From assembly GCA_016235345.1 (NCBI GenBank), contig JACRLG010000007.1, positions 1-64,000 of the forward strand: a stretch of DNA of 64,000 nt, in the 5' to 3' direction. The notes below the pieces were generated by a model that was not told the origin of the DNA, did no database searches, and worked only from the letters and a program-made list of their open reading frames with translations. This stretch comes from Deltaproteobacteria bacterium (lineage in GTDB: Bacteria; Desulfobacterota; Desulfobacteria; Desulfobacterales; Desulfatibacillaceae). Positions 1 to 11,014 of this stretch are shown here, in pieces. Positions within the stretch are counted from its first letter, which is position 1. Each line of letters starts with the position of its first letter. Both the position numbers and the translations under genes were made by a program.

Positions 1-106
1 GAGCGAACTCGCAAGAGAGGCAGCCAGCTAAGGTATGGCCGGTAATTGGGGTGGAGTCGTAACAAGGTAGCCGTGGGGGAACCAGCGGCTGGATCACCTC
101 CTTTCT
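1..106 (+). rRNA. rrs: 16S rRNA, 3' end (partial)
   Basis: The window opens inside helix 44 and ends with the conserved 3' terminus of 16S rRNA: the GTAACAAGGTAGCCGT segment and the anti-Shine-Dalgarno tail GGATCACCTCCTTTCT. Only the last ~106 nt are present. The linked tRNAs, 23S and 5S downstream confirm a standard rrn operon. Confidence 0.97.
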
Positions 107-241
107 AAGGAAGTACCCGACTTTCGTCGTCGCTATTCGGTTTTGAAAGATCAGGAAACTGATCTTTGAAAAGTTTTTTTGCGTAAGTGCTTGAAAAGGC
201 CGGGATTATCAACCCCGGCGCTCTTAGCATGAGTCCCGGCA

Positions 242-320
<79 letters not shown>

Positions 321-354
321 TCAGGGAACGTGCCATCCGAAACATAAAGGACCT

Positions 355-430
355 GGGGGTGTAGCTCAGTTGGGAGAGCGCCTGCCTTGCACGCAGGAGG
401 CCATCGGTTCGAACCCGTTCACCTCCACCA
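355..430 (+). tRNA. tRNA-Ala(TGC)
   Basis: This is the second spacer tRNA, with acceptor GGGGGTG pairing CACCTCC, anticodon TGC at 388-390, T-loop GGTTCGAACCC and encoded CCA. It lies 34 nt after tRNA-Ile. Confidence 0.97.
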
Positions 431-487
431 AATACGCAAAATAACTCTTTCCGGTTACGCCGGAACCCGAAACCAGTTTCGGGATTT

Positions 488-499
488 GTTCTTTGACAA
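488..499 (+). promoter_or_regulatory. boxA-like antitermination site in rrn spacer
   Basis: GTTCTTTGACAA resembles the boxA consensus (TGCTCTTTAACA) that loads the Nus antitermination complex on rRNA transcripts. It sits about 55 nt ahead of the 23S gene, the usual place for spacer boxA. Confidence 0.6.
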
Positions 500-553
500 T
501 TCATTGCGCGTGGAAAAAAGCGTTCAATCTCTCTTTATGGCGGACCAATTTGT

Positions 554-3582
<3,029 letters not shown>

Positions 3583-3659
3583 ATTTCCTCCATAAGGCGA
3601 GAGTGAACGCTTTTTTCTGCGCGCAAACAGAATTGTCAAGGTGAATATGACATAAAGGT

Positions 3660-3777
<118 letters not shown>

Positions 3778-3785
3778 TTTAATAC

Positions 3786-3828
3786 GAATGGCCCGCAAAT
3801 CGAAAGGTTTGCGGGCCATTCCTGTTTT
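3786..3828 (+). terminator. Rho-independent terminator of the rrn operon
   Basis: A strong hairpin (GAATGGCCCGCAAA paired with TTTGCGGGCCATTC around a GAAA-containing loop) is followed by CTGTTTT. It lies right after 5S and ends the operon. Confidence 0.9.
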
Positions 3829-3916
3829 ATGGCCCCGCCGCTTGACCCCAATCCCCCCGGAGGAGTATTTTATATGCATGATGTCATCATTCCGCGCGGT
3901 TCAAGGAGACCCCGCC

Positions 3917-4260
3917 ATGCTCACGAAAAGCGCAGTGAAAGCCAAAGACCTTGATACTGTCAGCAGGCTTAAAAGCCTTTTGCAGGAAAAGGTAAGGCTT
4001 CACGAAGTGATACTTTTCGGTTCCAGGGCGCGAGGAGATGCCGAACCCGATTCCGACATGGACGTTTTGGTTATTCTGAATGAGCCTGTAACAAGGCTTA
4101 GGCGTAAGGCTTCAGAAGGCATGGGAGGCCGGGTTTGACGCCGGTCTTGTTGTGGTGCCGGTGGTTGTGTCCCGCGATGAATGGGAAAACAGTCCTCAAA
4201 GGTCTTCTCTTCTGGCCATTGCCGTGCATGAGGAGGGAATGCGGATACGAAGGATGACGA
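3917..4260 (+). pseudogene. MNT-type nucleotidyltransferase, frameshifted
   Basis: The start at 3917 has a good ribosome site (AAGGAG at 3903). The first ~65 codons give a minimal nucleotidyltransferase with the family signature FGSRARGDAEPDSDMDVLV (GS motif and two metal-binding Asp). The frame then ends early at 4136, but the other frame continues the family's C-terminal part (AWEAGFDAGLVVVPVVVSRD, then VHEEGMRIRR) from about 4119. This indicates one small indel near 4105-4118. In the usual two-gene module the MNT protein is the antitoxin of a HEPN ribonuclease, and a HEPN remnant follows. I read this as a decayed antitoxin; a sequencing error is the alternative. Confidence 0.75.
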
Positions 4261-4320
4261 CGAGAAGATTCTTGTCCGTTATCGTCTGGAAAGGGGGAAA
4301 GGTCCGGCAGTTGTCGGCTC
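4253..4320 (+). pseudogene. HEPN-domain toxin, N-terminal remnant
   Basis: One frame reads DDDEKILVRYRLERGK, which looks like the first residues of HEPN partners of MNT nucleotidyltransferases. The nearby ATG is one base out of frame with it and no further HEPN sequence follows, because the oppositely oriented gene at 4279-5835 ends here. I infer a HEPN toxin gene cut off after about 15-20 codons. The evidence is short, so confidence is low. Confidence 0.35.
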
Positions 4321-5835
4321 TATACTCTGATTCTGTTTTGCCTTTTCCTTTAAGGCAATGCTGAGGTTGCGGGCGGCGTCCGGGTAATCGGGCCTGATTT
4401 TAAGGGCGGCCCGGAAAAGTTGTATGGCCGGATCCGTCTTCCCGGCGGCAAGGTACACGCCTCCAATGCTGTTCACGGGCTCGGCCCTGCCCGTATTGAG
4501 TTCATGAGCCTTCATGAGGTGCATGAGGGCGTCGTCATAGAGTCCCATCCGCGCAAGGGCGTTGCCCAGGTTGAGCTGGGCTGTGTAATTGCCAGGGCCG
4601 GTGACAAATATTGTATGGCTGAAAAGAGTCGCCCCATTTTTCCAGTATCCAGTCTGCATCCAGGCAGAAAATCCAAGCCCGCAGATTATAGCCGCCGAGG
4701 CTAAGGCCACCGCCTTTTTGTTGACCGCAGATATCTTCAAAAATTCCCCGAAGGATACAGCCACAGCCAGATACAGGCCAATGAAGGTGAGATAGGCGTA
4801 GCGATCAGCCACCAGGTAGTCGCCTATGATGAAAATACCGCTCACCGGGAAAAGCACGCCGCAGAACCAGAACCAGCCCGTGAACAGCCAGGGGGCCTTT
4901 TTGATGTATTTCAGCGCGACCAGGCTTATTGCCAAAAGCAGGAAAAGAGCACCCATCCATTGCAGTGCCGGGGCCGTGGCCGGGTAGGGGTAGCACACCG
5001 CAAGGTCCGTGGGTATGACCATTTTTCTTAGATAGGTGGCGTATGAAATTAAGGTGTTCAGAAGGCGAAGGGACCAGGGAATGGAATCCATGGAAACCCA
5101 GGCGCCGCCTTTTTTCTGATAGACTATCGCTCCCGCGCTCACCAGGGGAGTGAGCAGAAGAAACGGAATTTTTTCCACTGCAAGCGCCCGAAAACTTTTC
5201 CAGCCCCGCCCCATGCGCGAAAGCGGCCAATGGTCGAGCAGGAGCAGCAGAAAGGGAAATGTTACTAGCATGGGCTTTGACATGAGCCCCAGCACAAACA
5301 GCACCAACACCAGGATATATTTTTGCCAGGAGGGATTTTTTGCGTAGCGGGCGTATGCGATGAGAGAGAGCATGAAAAAAAAGCCGCACAGCAGATCCTT
5401 GCGCTCGGCCACCCAAGCCACCGATTCCACGTGTATGGGATGCGCTGCGAAAAGGGCGGCAACAAAAGCGCTTTCATACTTTCTTCCGGTAAGCATCCTG
5501 AGTGCCGTGAAAAGAAGAAGCACATTGGCCAGATGCAGGACCAGGTTGGTGCAATGGAAGCCGCCCGCGTTCACGCCCCAAATCGAGAAATCCGCCATGA
5601 AGGACAGCCAGACCAGCGGAATCCAGTAGTTGGGAACCAGGGTAGCCCCGGTAAAGGCGTACTTTACGCCCTCCCATGTAAGCCCGTTCTGCGCTGTGGG
5701 ATTATCGAGGGTGTAGAGATAATCATCGTAGTTGACGAAATCAAAACCTGCGGTCTGCGAGTAAATAAGTAAAACAAGCACCGAAAGCAGAATATAAAAA
5801 AGAATTATGATTTTTCCTTCTTTGGAGTCCGTCAT
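4279..5835 (-). CDS. Membrane GT-C glycosyltransferase-like protein with C-terminal TPRs (TMTC-like)
   Basis: About 518 residues. ATG at 5835 is chosen because it has GGGGAA 7-8 nt upstream; an earlier ATG at 5880 lacks one. Many hydrophobic segments fill the first ~400 residues. Features of the TMTC/O-mannosyltransferase-like GT-C family are visible: an early luminal YDD (NYDDYLYTLDNPTAQ), AAHPIHVESVAWVAERKDLL and VADRYAYL. The last ~100 residues form tetratricopeptide repeats (NLGNALARMGLYDDALMHL and NSIGGVYLAAGKTDPAIQLF). Such proteins use lipid-linked sugars on the outer face of the inner membrane; the substrate here is unknown. The extreme C-terminus (IEPTTAGPFPLSRR) overlaps the HEPN remnant on the other strand and may be newly acquired tail sequence. 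Confidence 0.8.
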   Translation of the reverse strand: MTDSKEGKIIILFYILLSVLVLLIYSQTAGFDFVNYDDYLYTLDNPTAQNGLTWEGVKYAFTGATLVPNYWIPLVWLSFMADFSIWGVNAGGFHCTNLVLHLANVLLLFTALRMLTGRKYESAFVAALFAAHPIHVESVAWVAERKDLLCGFFFMLSLIAYARYAKNPSWQKYILVLVLFVLGLMSKPMLVTFPFLLLLLDHWPLSRMGRGWKSFRALAVEKIPFLLLTPLVSAGAIVYQKKGGAWVSMDSIPWSLRLLNTLISYATYLRKMVIPTDLAVCYPYPATAPALQWMGALFLLLAISLVALKYIKKAPWLFTGWFWFCGVLFPVSGIFIIGDYLVADRYAYLTFIGLYLAVAVSFGEFLKISAVNKKAVALASAAIICGLGFSAWMQTGYWKNGATLFSHTIFVTGPGNYTAQLNLGNALARMGLYDDALMHLMKAHELNTGRAEPVNSIGGVYLAAGKTDPAIQLFRAALKIRPDYPDAARNLSIALKEKAKQNQSIEPTTAGPFPLSRR

Positions 5836-6130
5836 TTTTATTCCCCTTCGGGTGTCGCGGCATTTTAAAAGGCGTCGCAAGCATGAGGGTTCAGGAAAAA
5901 GAGTTTATAATCAGTCGTTTTCCCATAATAGTACCGCATGGCTGATGCACAGGCCACATAAAAATGACAACGGCGGCGGTCGGCTGACATGCCCGGACAG
6001 GGCTTTCCCAGGGGCGCTGCCGGGCCGCGTAAAATTTGCTTCCCCCTGGCCACGGCGAGAGTGTAAATTTATCTATAAAATTCATCTTCACAACCTGTTG
6101 GCGAAGAATCCGCAAAAAAAGGGGGGGGCG

Positions 6131-6967
6131 ATGTCCGAGAAAAGCATATTCGGCGTTCATCACATCAACTGCTGCACGAACATGCCATGGGTGGGCGGGC
6201 TTTTCGACGGGCAGGCACCCGCCAGGGTAATATCGCACTGCCTGCTGGTGGAATCCGACCGGGGACTGGTGCTGGTGGATACCGGAATAGGCGCGGACGA
6301 TATGAAACGCCCCTCGCGCCTGGGCGTCATGCGATTTGTCAACAGGCCGCGTCTGGACCCTGGCGAAACCGCCCTCATGCAGGTCAGGAAACTGGGCTTT
6401 AACCCTGATGATGTCAAAAACATCATCATGACCCATCTCGATCTGGATCACGCGGGCGGGCTCCCGGATTTCCCGAAAGCCAGGGTCCACGTGATGAAGC
6501 CGGAGCACGAGGCGGCTATGAGGCCCAAAGATATGAAGGAGAGGGAACGGTATCGCAAGGCGCACTGGGCGCACGGGCCCGACTGGGTTGTTTATGATGA
6601 GCGATACGACGAGCCCTGGTACGGATTCGATGCGATAAGGCGTCTGGACGGGCTTCCGGTCGGCATGGTTTACGTGAGGCTTCCGGGCCACAGCGCGGGG
6701 CACTGCGGGGTCGCAGTTGAAACGCCCGGCGGATGGCTCCTGCTTGCGGGGGACACCTATTATTATCATGAACAGATGATGGATGAGCCGCGCACTCCGT
6801 TTCTGGTCCATCTGTTTCAGCGTCTGGCGCACAAGGATTTTGGGCAGGCCCGAAACACGAGGGAAAAATTGAGGGCGACCCTGATCCAGAACAAAGACAG
6901 GCTGAGGGTGGTTTCGAGCCACGACAGGAAAGAGTTCGAGGAACTGTCGGGAACGCGGGTAAAGTAA
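6131..6967 (+). CDS. Metallo-beta-lactamase-fold hydrolase (lactonase-like)
   Basis: 278 residues from ATG 6131, preceded by a G-rich ribosome site. The metal-binding motif THLDLDHAGG (HxxxDH, near residue 100) is intact, with later ligands in LPGHSAGHCG and AGDTYYYH and a final SSHDRKEF. The layout (HCLLVESDRGLVLVDTGIG at the front, HxHxDH, late GHS/GD) is that of soluble lactonase/glyoxalase-type MBL hydrolases such as the AiiA group. The substrate cannot be assigned. It is followed 23 nt later by the lipoprotein gene, so the two may be cotranscribed. Confidence 0.85.
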   Translation: MSEKSIFGVHHINCCTNMPWVGGLFDGQAPARVISHCLLVESDRGLVLVDTGIGADDMKRPSRLGVMRFVNRPRLDPGETALMQVRKLGFNPDDVKNIIMTHLDLDHAGGLPDFPKARVHVMKPEHEAAMRPKDMKERERYRKAHWAHGPDWVVYDERYDEPWYGFDAIRRLDGLPVGMVYVRLPGHSAGHCGVAVETPGGWLLLAGDTYYYHEQMMDEPRTPFLVHLFQRLAHKDFGQARNTREKLRATLIQNKDRLRVVSSHDRKEFEELSGTRVK

Positions 6968-6990
6968 ACATTCAAAGCCAGGGGGAAACC

Positions 6991-7842
6991 GTGCATGAGA
7001 ATATGAAAAGCCCCGCAATTCCAGCCCTCATAGTGTTTTCCTTGATGGCCCTTCTTGTTTGCCTGGGCGGATGCGGCTCCTACCCGCTTTCGCCTGACCC
7101 CGATCTTGGGGCGCGGGCGGAGTCAGGGCCGTTTTCGGGCGGCATCGACTCATTTTTCGCCTACAGCGCGGGCTCCGATGTTCTCATCCGCCGCATCCAG
7201 AAAAAAGGCCGCATCCGCATAAAAGACGCCTGCGAAGGGCCGGTCCTGGCCGTCGCGGTGAGCCCAGGGGCGAAGCTCCTTGCCGCAGCGGGAGGGGGAG
7301 GCGAAATCCGGCTTTTCGACATATCGGCCATGTCGGGCCTGGGCGCAAAAAGGCCGAAACCCGCAGGCTCGCTTTCCGGGGGTGTGCCGAAGATTTCCGC
7401 CCTGGCCTTTTCATCGGACGGCAAAAGGCTCCTGGTTTTGGGGCAGGAGACCGCCGAGCTTTGGGACACGGTTTCCAAGAGTGCCGTTGGCCGCCTGGAT
7501 GGACCGCTGCCCGAAACGGGCTCGTTTCTGCTTTACGCGCGGGAATCGGTGATAGGGGCCGCAGGAGCCCGCCTGGAGTACGTGAAAAACGACAACGCCG
7601 TGGAAAGGGGAGGGTTCGAGAATCCGCCCCTTTTGACCGACGCGGTGTCCGGCCTGACCCTTGCCACCTTCGGAAAGCCCTTCTCGGAAAGCTGGGGGCC
7701 GGGCGGGCGCTTTCGGGGCTATGCCGACGGGAACGATATCCTTATATGGCGGCTGTGCCGGGCGGCGACGTGCAGGCCGGGTCCGGTCCGGGACCGTACC
7801 ATTTCCCGGCTGAACCGTTTCGCTGCAACGATGTCCGCATAA
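6991..7842 (+). CDS. Lipoprotein with WD40-like repeats
   Basis: GTG start at 6991 with AGGGGG just upstream; an ATG at 7003 is the alternative. A lipoprotein signal peptide ends in the lipobox CLGGC near residue 27, so it should be anchored to a membrane. The rest contains short beta-propeller-like repeats (VLAVAVSPGAKLLAAAGGGG, ISALAFSSDGKRLLVLGQE). At 283 residues only three or four blades would fit, fewer than the usual seven. The C-terminal ~35 residues are rich in Arg/Cys and unlike the rest, so a late frameshift is possible. Function unknown. Confidence 0.7.
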   Translation: MHENMKSPAIPALIVFSLMALLVCLGGCGSYPLSPDPDLGARAESGPFSGGIDSFFAYSAGSDVLIRRIQKKGRIRIKDACEGPVLAVAVSPGAKLLAAAGGGGEIRLFDISAMSGLGAKRPKPAGSLSGGVPKISALAFSSDGKRLLVLGQETAELWDTVSKSAVGRLDGPLPETGSFLLYARESVIGAAGARLEYVKNDNAVERGGFENPPLLTDAVSGLTLATFGKPFSESWGPGGRFRGYADGNDILIWRLCRAATCRPGPVRDRTISRLNRFAATMSA

Positions 7843-7901
7843 ACCCGGCAGCCGCCAGGGCCTGCTGTCGTTTCAAGGCCTGCTCCGCGCGGCTTTTGCC
7901 T

Positions 7902-7919
7902 GGGAGCGCGGGCGCTCCC
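7902..7919. terminator. GC-rich hairpin in the convergent gap
   Basis: GGGAGCGC pairs with GCGCTCCC around a GG loop. It lies between the ends of the converging genes at 7842 and 7980, so a bidirectional terminator role is plausible, although no T-run follows. Confidence 0.4.
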
Positions 7920-7979
7920 GGGCTGGGGCGCGCAACAAATTTTCCGTTTCGCTCAAAAATTGCCTGGAACCGCGAAAGC

Positions 7980-8297
7980 CTATAATTCTCTTACATTTTC
8001 TTCCTTTTCCTCGGCCTCCATCTGATCCCGGTATTTCCTCGCCCAGATATCGGGAATGGTTTCCTCAACCTCCAGAATGGACCTCCAGGCGATCTTGAAG
8101 CCTGAAAAAATCTTCATCAAAACATCCTCGCCGGGAGCGAGCCACAGGCAGTACCTGGTGTTATTCTCCACGTTGTAAAAGGTGCGGAGCCAGGTGGCGG
8201 ATTCGATCTCCGCCATTTTGGACCAGTTTTCTTCAACCTTGTCCCAGCTCATGCCGGGATCCCTGTGGACCACCATGAACTTTTTCAATGCCTTCAT
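7980..8297 (-). CDS. DUF4242-like small protein (nickel-binding family-like)
   Basis: 105 residues with a strong ribosome site (GAGGAGG ahead of ATG 8297). The motif order FMVVHRDPGMSWDKVEENW, then RYCLWLAPGEDVLMKIF and ILEVEETIPDIW matches the small ferredoxin-like-fold family annotated as DUF4242/nickel-binding protein. The acidic tail (EAEEKEENVREL) is low complexity. The biochemical role is not known. This is the last host gene before the prophage. Confidence 0.75.
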   Translation of the reverse strand: MKALKKFMVVHRDPGMSWDKVEENWSKMAEIESATWLRTFYNVENNTRYCLWLAPGEDVLMKIFSGFKIAWRSILEVEETIPDIWARKYRDQMEAEEKEENVREL

Positions 8298-8645
8298 GTT
8301 GACCTCCTCTCAGGATTATCACAAAGTGAATACGCACCTCGCCCAAGGGCGAGGGCTTCGCTCTCCGGCCAAAGCCGGCGGCGTTTTCCCTAAAGCAGGC
8401 TTAAGAAGAAGGACTGTCCTTTGCGGCTGGGATTTCTCCACCGGCATATGGATTTTGACCGGTGGCATATGTAACAGCCTGGTAAGAATTATATCATCTG
8501 TCATGTTGCCGCCGCCACAACAAAAGCAGCCATGCGCCCAAAGGGGTCGGCCCCAATACATTTTTCCCGATTGGCCAAAACCTTCTTCACTTGATAGCAT
8601 GATGCAGACGAAAAAGAAGACGGGGAACACAGGTGATCAAGAAAT
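8298..8645. other. Gap between last host gene and attL; hairpins only
   Basis: No convincing gene. Three inverted repeats are visible: CCTCGCCC/GGGCGAGG near 8338-8355, CCGGC/GCCGG near 8367-8382 and CCACCGG/CCGGTGG near 8439-8467. A T-rich stretch near 8600-8620 on the minus strand could end transcripts from the tRNA-Sec promoter. Confidence 0.5.
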
Positions 8646-8713
8646 TGGCGGAAGTGCATGGGAATCGAACCCACCTGGGACGCTTCTCAACGCCCCACAC
8701 CGGATTTGAAGTC
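8646..8713 (-). tRNA. selC: tRNA-Sec 3' half = prophage left attachment site
   Basis: Read on the minus strand, this gives a selenocysteine tRNA from the anticodon loop to the 3' end: CTTCAAA (anticodon TCA at 8707-8709), a long variable arm, T-arm GGGTTCGATTCCC and CACTTCCG-CCA acceptor end. The 5' strand of the anticodon stem expected to pair with TCCGG (CCGGA) is absent; the sequence reads ACTGA instead and the D-arm and 5' acceptor are missing. Identity therefore stops at the anticodon loop, about 60 nt from the integrase stop. This is the typical scar of a tyrosine-recombinase element in a tRNA gene. The intact tRNA should be rebuilt at the right end, outside the window. Confidence 0.85.
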
Positions 8714-8771
8714 AGTCCTTACTGTATATAATTTCAAGTAGTTATAATCGGTTGGGCGCTTTTTGGACGCA

Positions 8772-9803
8772 CTAAATCTTGAACCCCTTGATCTGCTCCC
8801 GAAGGGTGTCCTCCAAAACCTTGGCGTAAATTTGCGTGGTGCCTATGTTGCTATGGCCAAGAATCTTCTGGACCGTCGAGATGGGCAAGCCGGAGGCCAG
8901 CATGTGCGTAGCGGCGCTATGGCGCAGGCTGTGGAGGTGGAATTGGTCGGGCAGTCCAAGCTCCCGGATAATGTCCTTCAGGCCGCGAGTCAGGAACTGC
9001 TCCATGTAGGTCGTGCTCGCGGGCTTGGGAAATACCAGCCCTATATCCTGGCGCGGCCCCAGGGCTTCGAGGGCTTGCGGCGTCAGCGGTACGAGGCGTT
9101 CTTTTTGGCCCTTTCCGGTGATCCTGGCCATGTCAGAGCGGACATTTTCCCACCGAAGGTTGATTATTTCCCCGCGTCTGCACCCGGTCCACACGGCAAA
9201 GGTCAGCATCCGCCCCAAAAGCGGGCTACGTTCATGTGCCTTTTCAAGCACGGCCATAATCTGCTCCGGGCTCAATACCTGCGGTAGCGGTTGAGGTTCC
9301 CGGACCATTTTCACCCGGACGGGTTTTTCCAGGTATTCCACTTCATAAGCAGCGTTCAGCGCGGCCCGGATATGGCGCAGATACGAATTGACGCTGGCTT
9401 TCGAGTTGCCACGGGCAAAACAGACGCCCACAAACTCGTCAAGCCGTTGCTTGGTGATGGAGCGCAAAAGGATGTTTCCCCCTATCGCCTCGCCCAAAAG
9501 CCGCAAGGAAAGTTCGTCCTTTTCAAGGGTTTTGGGCGACAGGTGGCCCCGGCCAGCGAGATATTCGTCCTTCCATTCCAGAAGCGTAATTCGCTCGCCC
9601 TTTGGAAGCTGGAACAGCGCAGCTCCTCGCCGGGCCTCTTTTTCAGCGAATTTTAACGCGGCTTGGGCCTCGGCCTTGGTAATTTTGCCAAGGGATTTTT
9701 TGTGATCGTGGTCTATTTGGAGATACCACCGGCCATTTTTGTGGAGGAAGATACGCATGTGGCCATTGTTAGCACGGGGAGTATGAGAGTAACAAGGGGT
9801 CAT
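8772..9803 (-). CDS. int: Tyrosine-type phage integrase
   Basis: About 343 residues starting at ATG 9803, whose ATGA overlaps the stop of the preceding gene; ATG 9758 is an alternative. An N-terminal AT-hook-like beta region, then a SAM-like core-binding domain, then the catalytic domain. Catalytic residues are present: Arg in WTGCRRGEIINLRW (about residue 209), His-x-x-Arg in HSLRHSAATHM, His in ILGHSNIGTTQIY and the nucleophile Tyr in QIYAKV. Its stop lies about 60 nt from the split tRNA-Sec, so it is the enzyme that catalysed insertion there. Confidence 0.93.
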   Translation of the reverse strand: MTPCYSHTPRANNGHMRIFLHKNGRWYLQIDHDHKKSLGKITKAEAQAALKFAEKEARRGAALFQLPKGERITLLEWKDEYLAGRGHLSPKTLEKDELSLRLLGEAIGGNILLRSITKQRLDEFVGVCFARGNSKASVNSYLRHIRAALNAAYEVEYLEKPVRVKMVREPQPLPQVLSPEQIMAVLEKAHERSPLLGRMLTFAVWTGCRRGEIINLRWENVRSDMARITGKGQKERLVPLTPQALEALGPRQDIGLVFPKPASTTYMEQFLTRGLKDIIRELGLPDQFHLHSLRHSAATHMLASGLPISTVQKILGHSNIGTTQIYAKVLEDTLREQIKGFKI

Positions 9804-10108
9804 TTCGCAAGACGCCGCTTGATTTTTTCTTGCAGCCCACGCGCTACGGCCTGGAAGTTGTCCGCCTGCATCCTGTGCCACTGGTCAAGGCTTTCTGTGT
9901 TGACAAACCACGTTCCCCTGCCATCCTCGGCGCTTTTATAACCCCGCACGGCACCCGCCTGAATCAACGCCACTATCCGTTTCTCCCCCAAAGAGTATAG
10001 TCGGGCCGCCTCACGTACCCGGAGCCACTTGGGCTCCGCTGCCAAGGCCAGAACGCGCACTATTGCCGCTTCAAGGTCTGCGGTTGTTATGGGAACGAGA
10101 GCAGGCAC
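9800..10108 (-). CDS. Excisionase/AlpA-like DNA-binding protein
   Basis: 102 residues. The middle (WLRVREAARLYSLGEKRIV...WFVNTESLDQW) is a winged-helix MerR/HTH_17-type fold, as in excisionases and AlpA regulators that bind attachment DNA. It is translationally coupled to the integrase by an ATGA overlap, which fits a role in setting the direction of recombination. No experiment links it to excision; regulator of integrase is an alternative. Confidence 0.7.
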   Translation of the reverse strand: MPALVPITTADLEAAIVRVLALAAEPKWLRVREAARLYSLGEKRIVALIQAGAVRGYKSAEDGRGTWFVNTESLDQWHRMQADNFQAVARGLQEKIKRRLAK

Positions 10109-10124
10109 CTACAAGACTCCTTTT

Positions 10125-10409
10125 TTATCGCCGGGCAACAAACAACACCTGCCACTGCGGCACATTCTTGTCGTTGAAACCCAGGAGCCGCGCTCCCTCC
10201 GGCATAAGCTTGAACAGATATTTTCCCCGTTCGATCACCGAAGGCGAAAGCTCCGCCAGTCCTCGCCCCGCAAGCCCCTGCATCACCGGCCAGTCACCCT
10301 GGCCCTCCCAGGCGTCAAGGCAATTTCTGACCGGTATCGTGCCGGGCCGGATATCGAGCGCCAGGGCGCGCAGCATCACGGCCTTTTCCGCTTCGCTTAC
10401 GCCCCGCAC
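10125..10409 (-). CDS. Small hypothetical protein, winged-helix-like
   Basis: About 94 residues from a GTG at 10409 that overlaps the end of the upstream ASCH gene. The sequence EAEKAVMLRALALDIRP...LAGRGLAELSPSVI...YLFKLMPEGARLL has the spacing of a small winged helix ending in a beta hairpin. I do not recognise a named family. Position in the early operon next to the excisionase suggests a regulatory or DNA-associated role. Confidence 0.55.
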   Translation of the reverse strand: MRGVSEAEKAVMLRALALDIRPGTIPVRNCLDAWEGQGDWPVMQGLAGRGLAELSPSVIERGKYLFKLMPEGARLLGFNDKNVPQWQVLFVARR

Positions 10410-10993
10410 AAATCGCTCCGTTCGGCCACCGCAAACGAGATCACCCAAACCCAAGGGTTGGTGTCCCACCCGTAGCCGCGCTTGGCGTTTATGCAGTCCC
10501 ACAGCGCCCTGTAGGCCGATTGCGGGGTATGGTGGATGCAGGCTTCCAGGCTCTTCGGATCGGAAAAATAAGTGACGGTCCAGTTATCCACCCGTTTCCA
10601 GTCAATCCCCTCCGCCAGGGCGTCGTCCGCGCTTATATCCTGCACCCGCTCAAGCCGCACGCCGGTCACTTTCAGCGTCAACCGGCAGAACCTCCGGGGC
10701 ATGAATATTGAGGGTTTCCAGGGAGGAACCGGATGCTGACCCGGAAGTCCCGCCTTAAACAGCACAGACCCATCAGCATGGAGATAAAACGTCTCCTTCA
10801 CCCACAGCCTTTCGGGATATCCGCTTGCGGCCCAGGCTTTGTCGGAATCCGCCCGCATCTCCTGGAGGGATTCGGGGAGCCATTTCCCGATCCCCTTGAA
10901 CACCCGCCTTGTCTGAGTCTTCCGGCCCGCAAGAATCGCCTCCATCATGGGCGTTGAAAACAGAATCGGAGATTCGGTCTTGACCCTTATCAT
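10397..10993 (-). CDS. ASCH-domain phage protein
   Basis: 198 residues. The pattern PILFSTPMMEAILAGRKTQT...RLWVKETFY...SIFMPRRFCRLTLKVTGV...RVQDISADDALAEGI...GYGWDTNPWVWVISF is that of the ASCH-like proteins common in phage early regions. ASCH domains have a PUA-like beta barrel thought to bind RNA. It sits just downstream of the primase with a G-rich ribosome site (GGGGGG near 11005). The exact function in phages is not established. Confidence 0.82.
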   Translation of the reverse strand: MIRVKTESPILFSTPMMEAILAGRKTQTRRVFKGIGKWLPESLQEMRADSDKAWAASGYPERLWVKETFYLHADGSVLFKAGLPGQHPVPPWKPSIFMPRRFCRLTLKVTGVRLERVQDISADDALAEGIDWKRVDNWTVTYFSDPKSLEACIHHTPQSAYRALWDCINAKRGYGWDTNPWVWVISFAVAERSDLCGA

Positions 10994-11014
10994 TGCCTGT
11001 CACCCCCCAATCCT

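Noticed and set aside
5891-7018. A 375-residue minus-strand frame over the MBL hydrolase
   Set aside because: Shadow of the strongly supported MBL gene, which has intact catalytic motifs on the plus strand.
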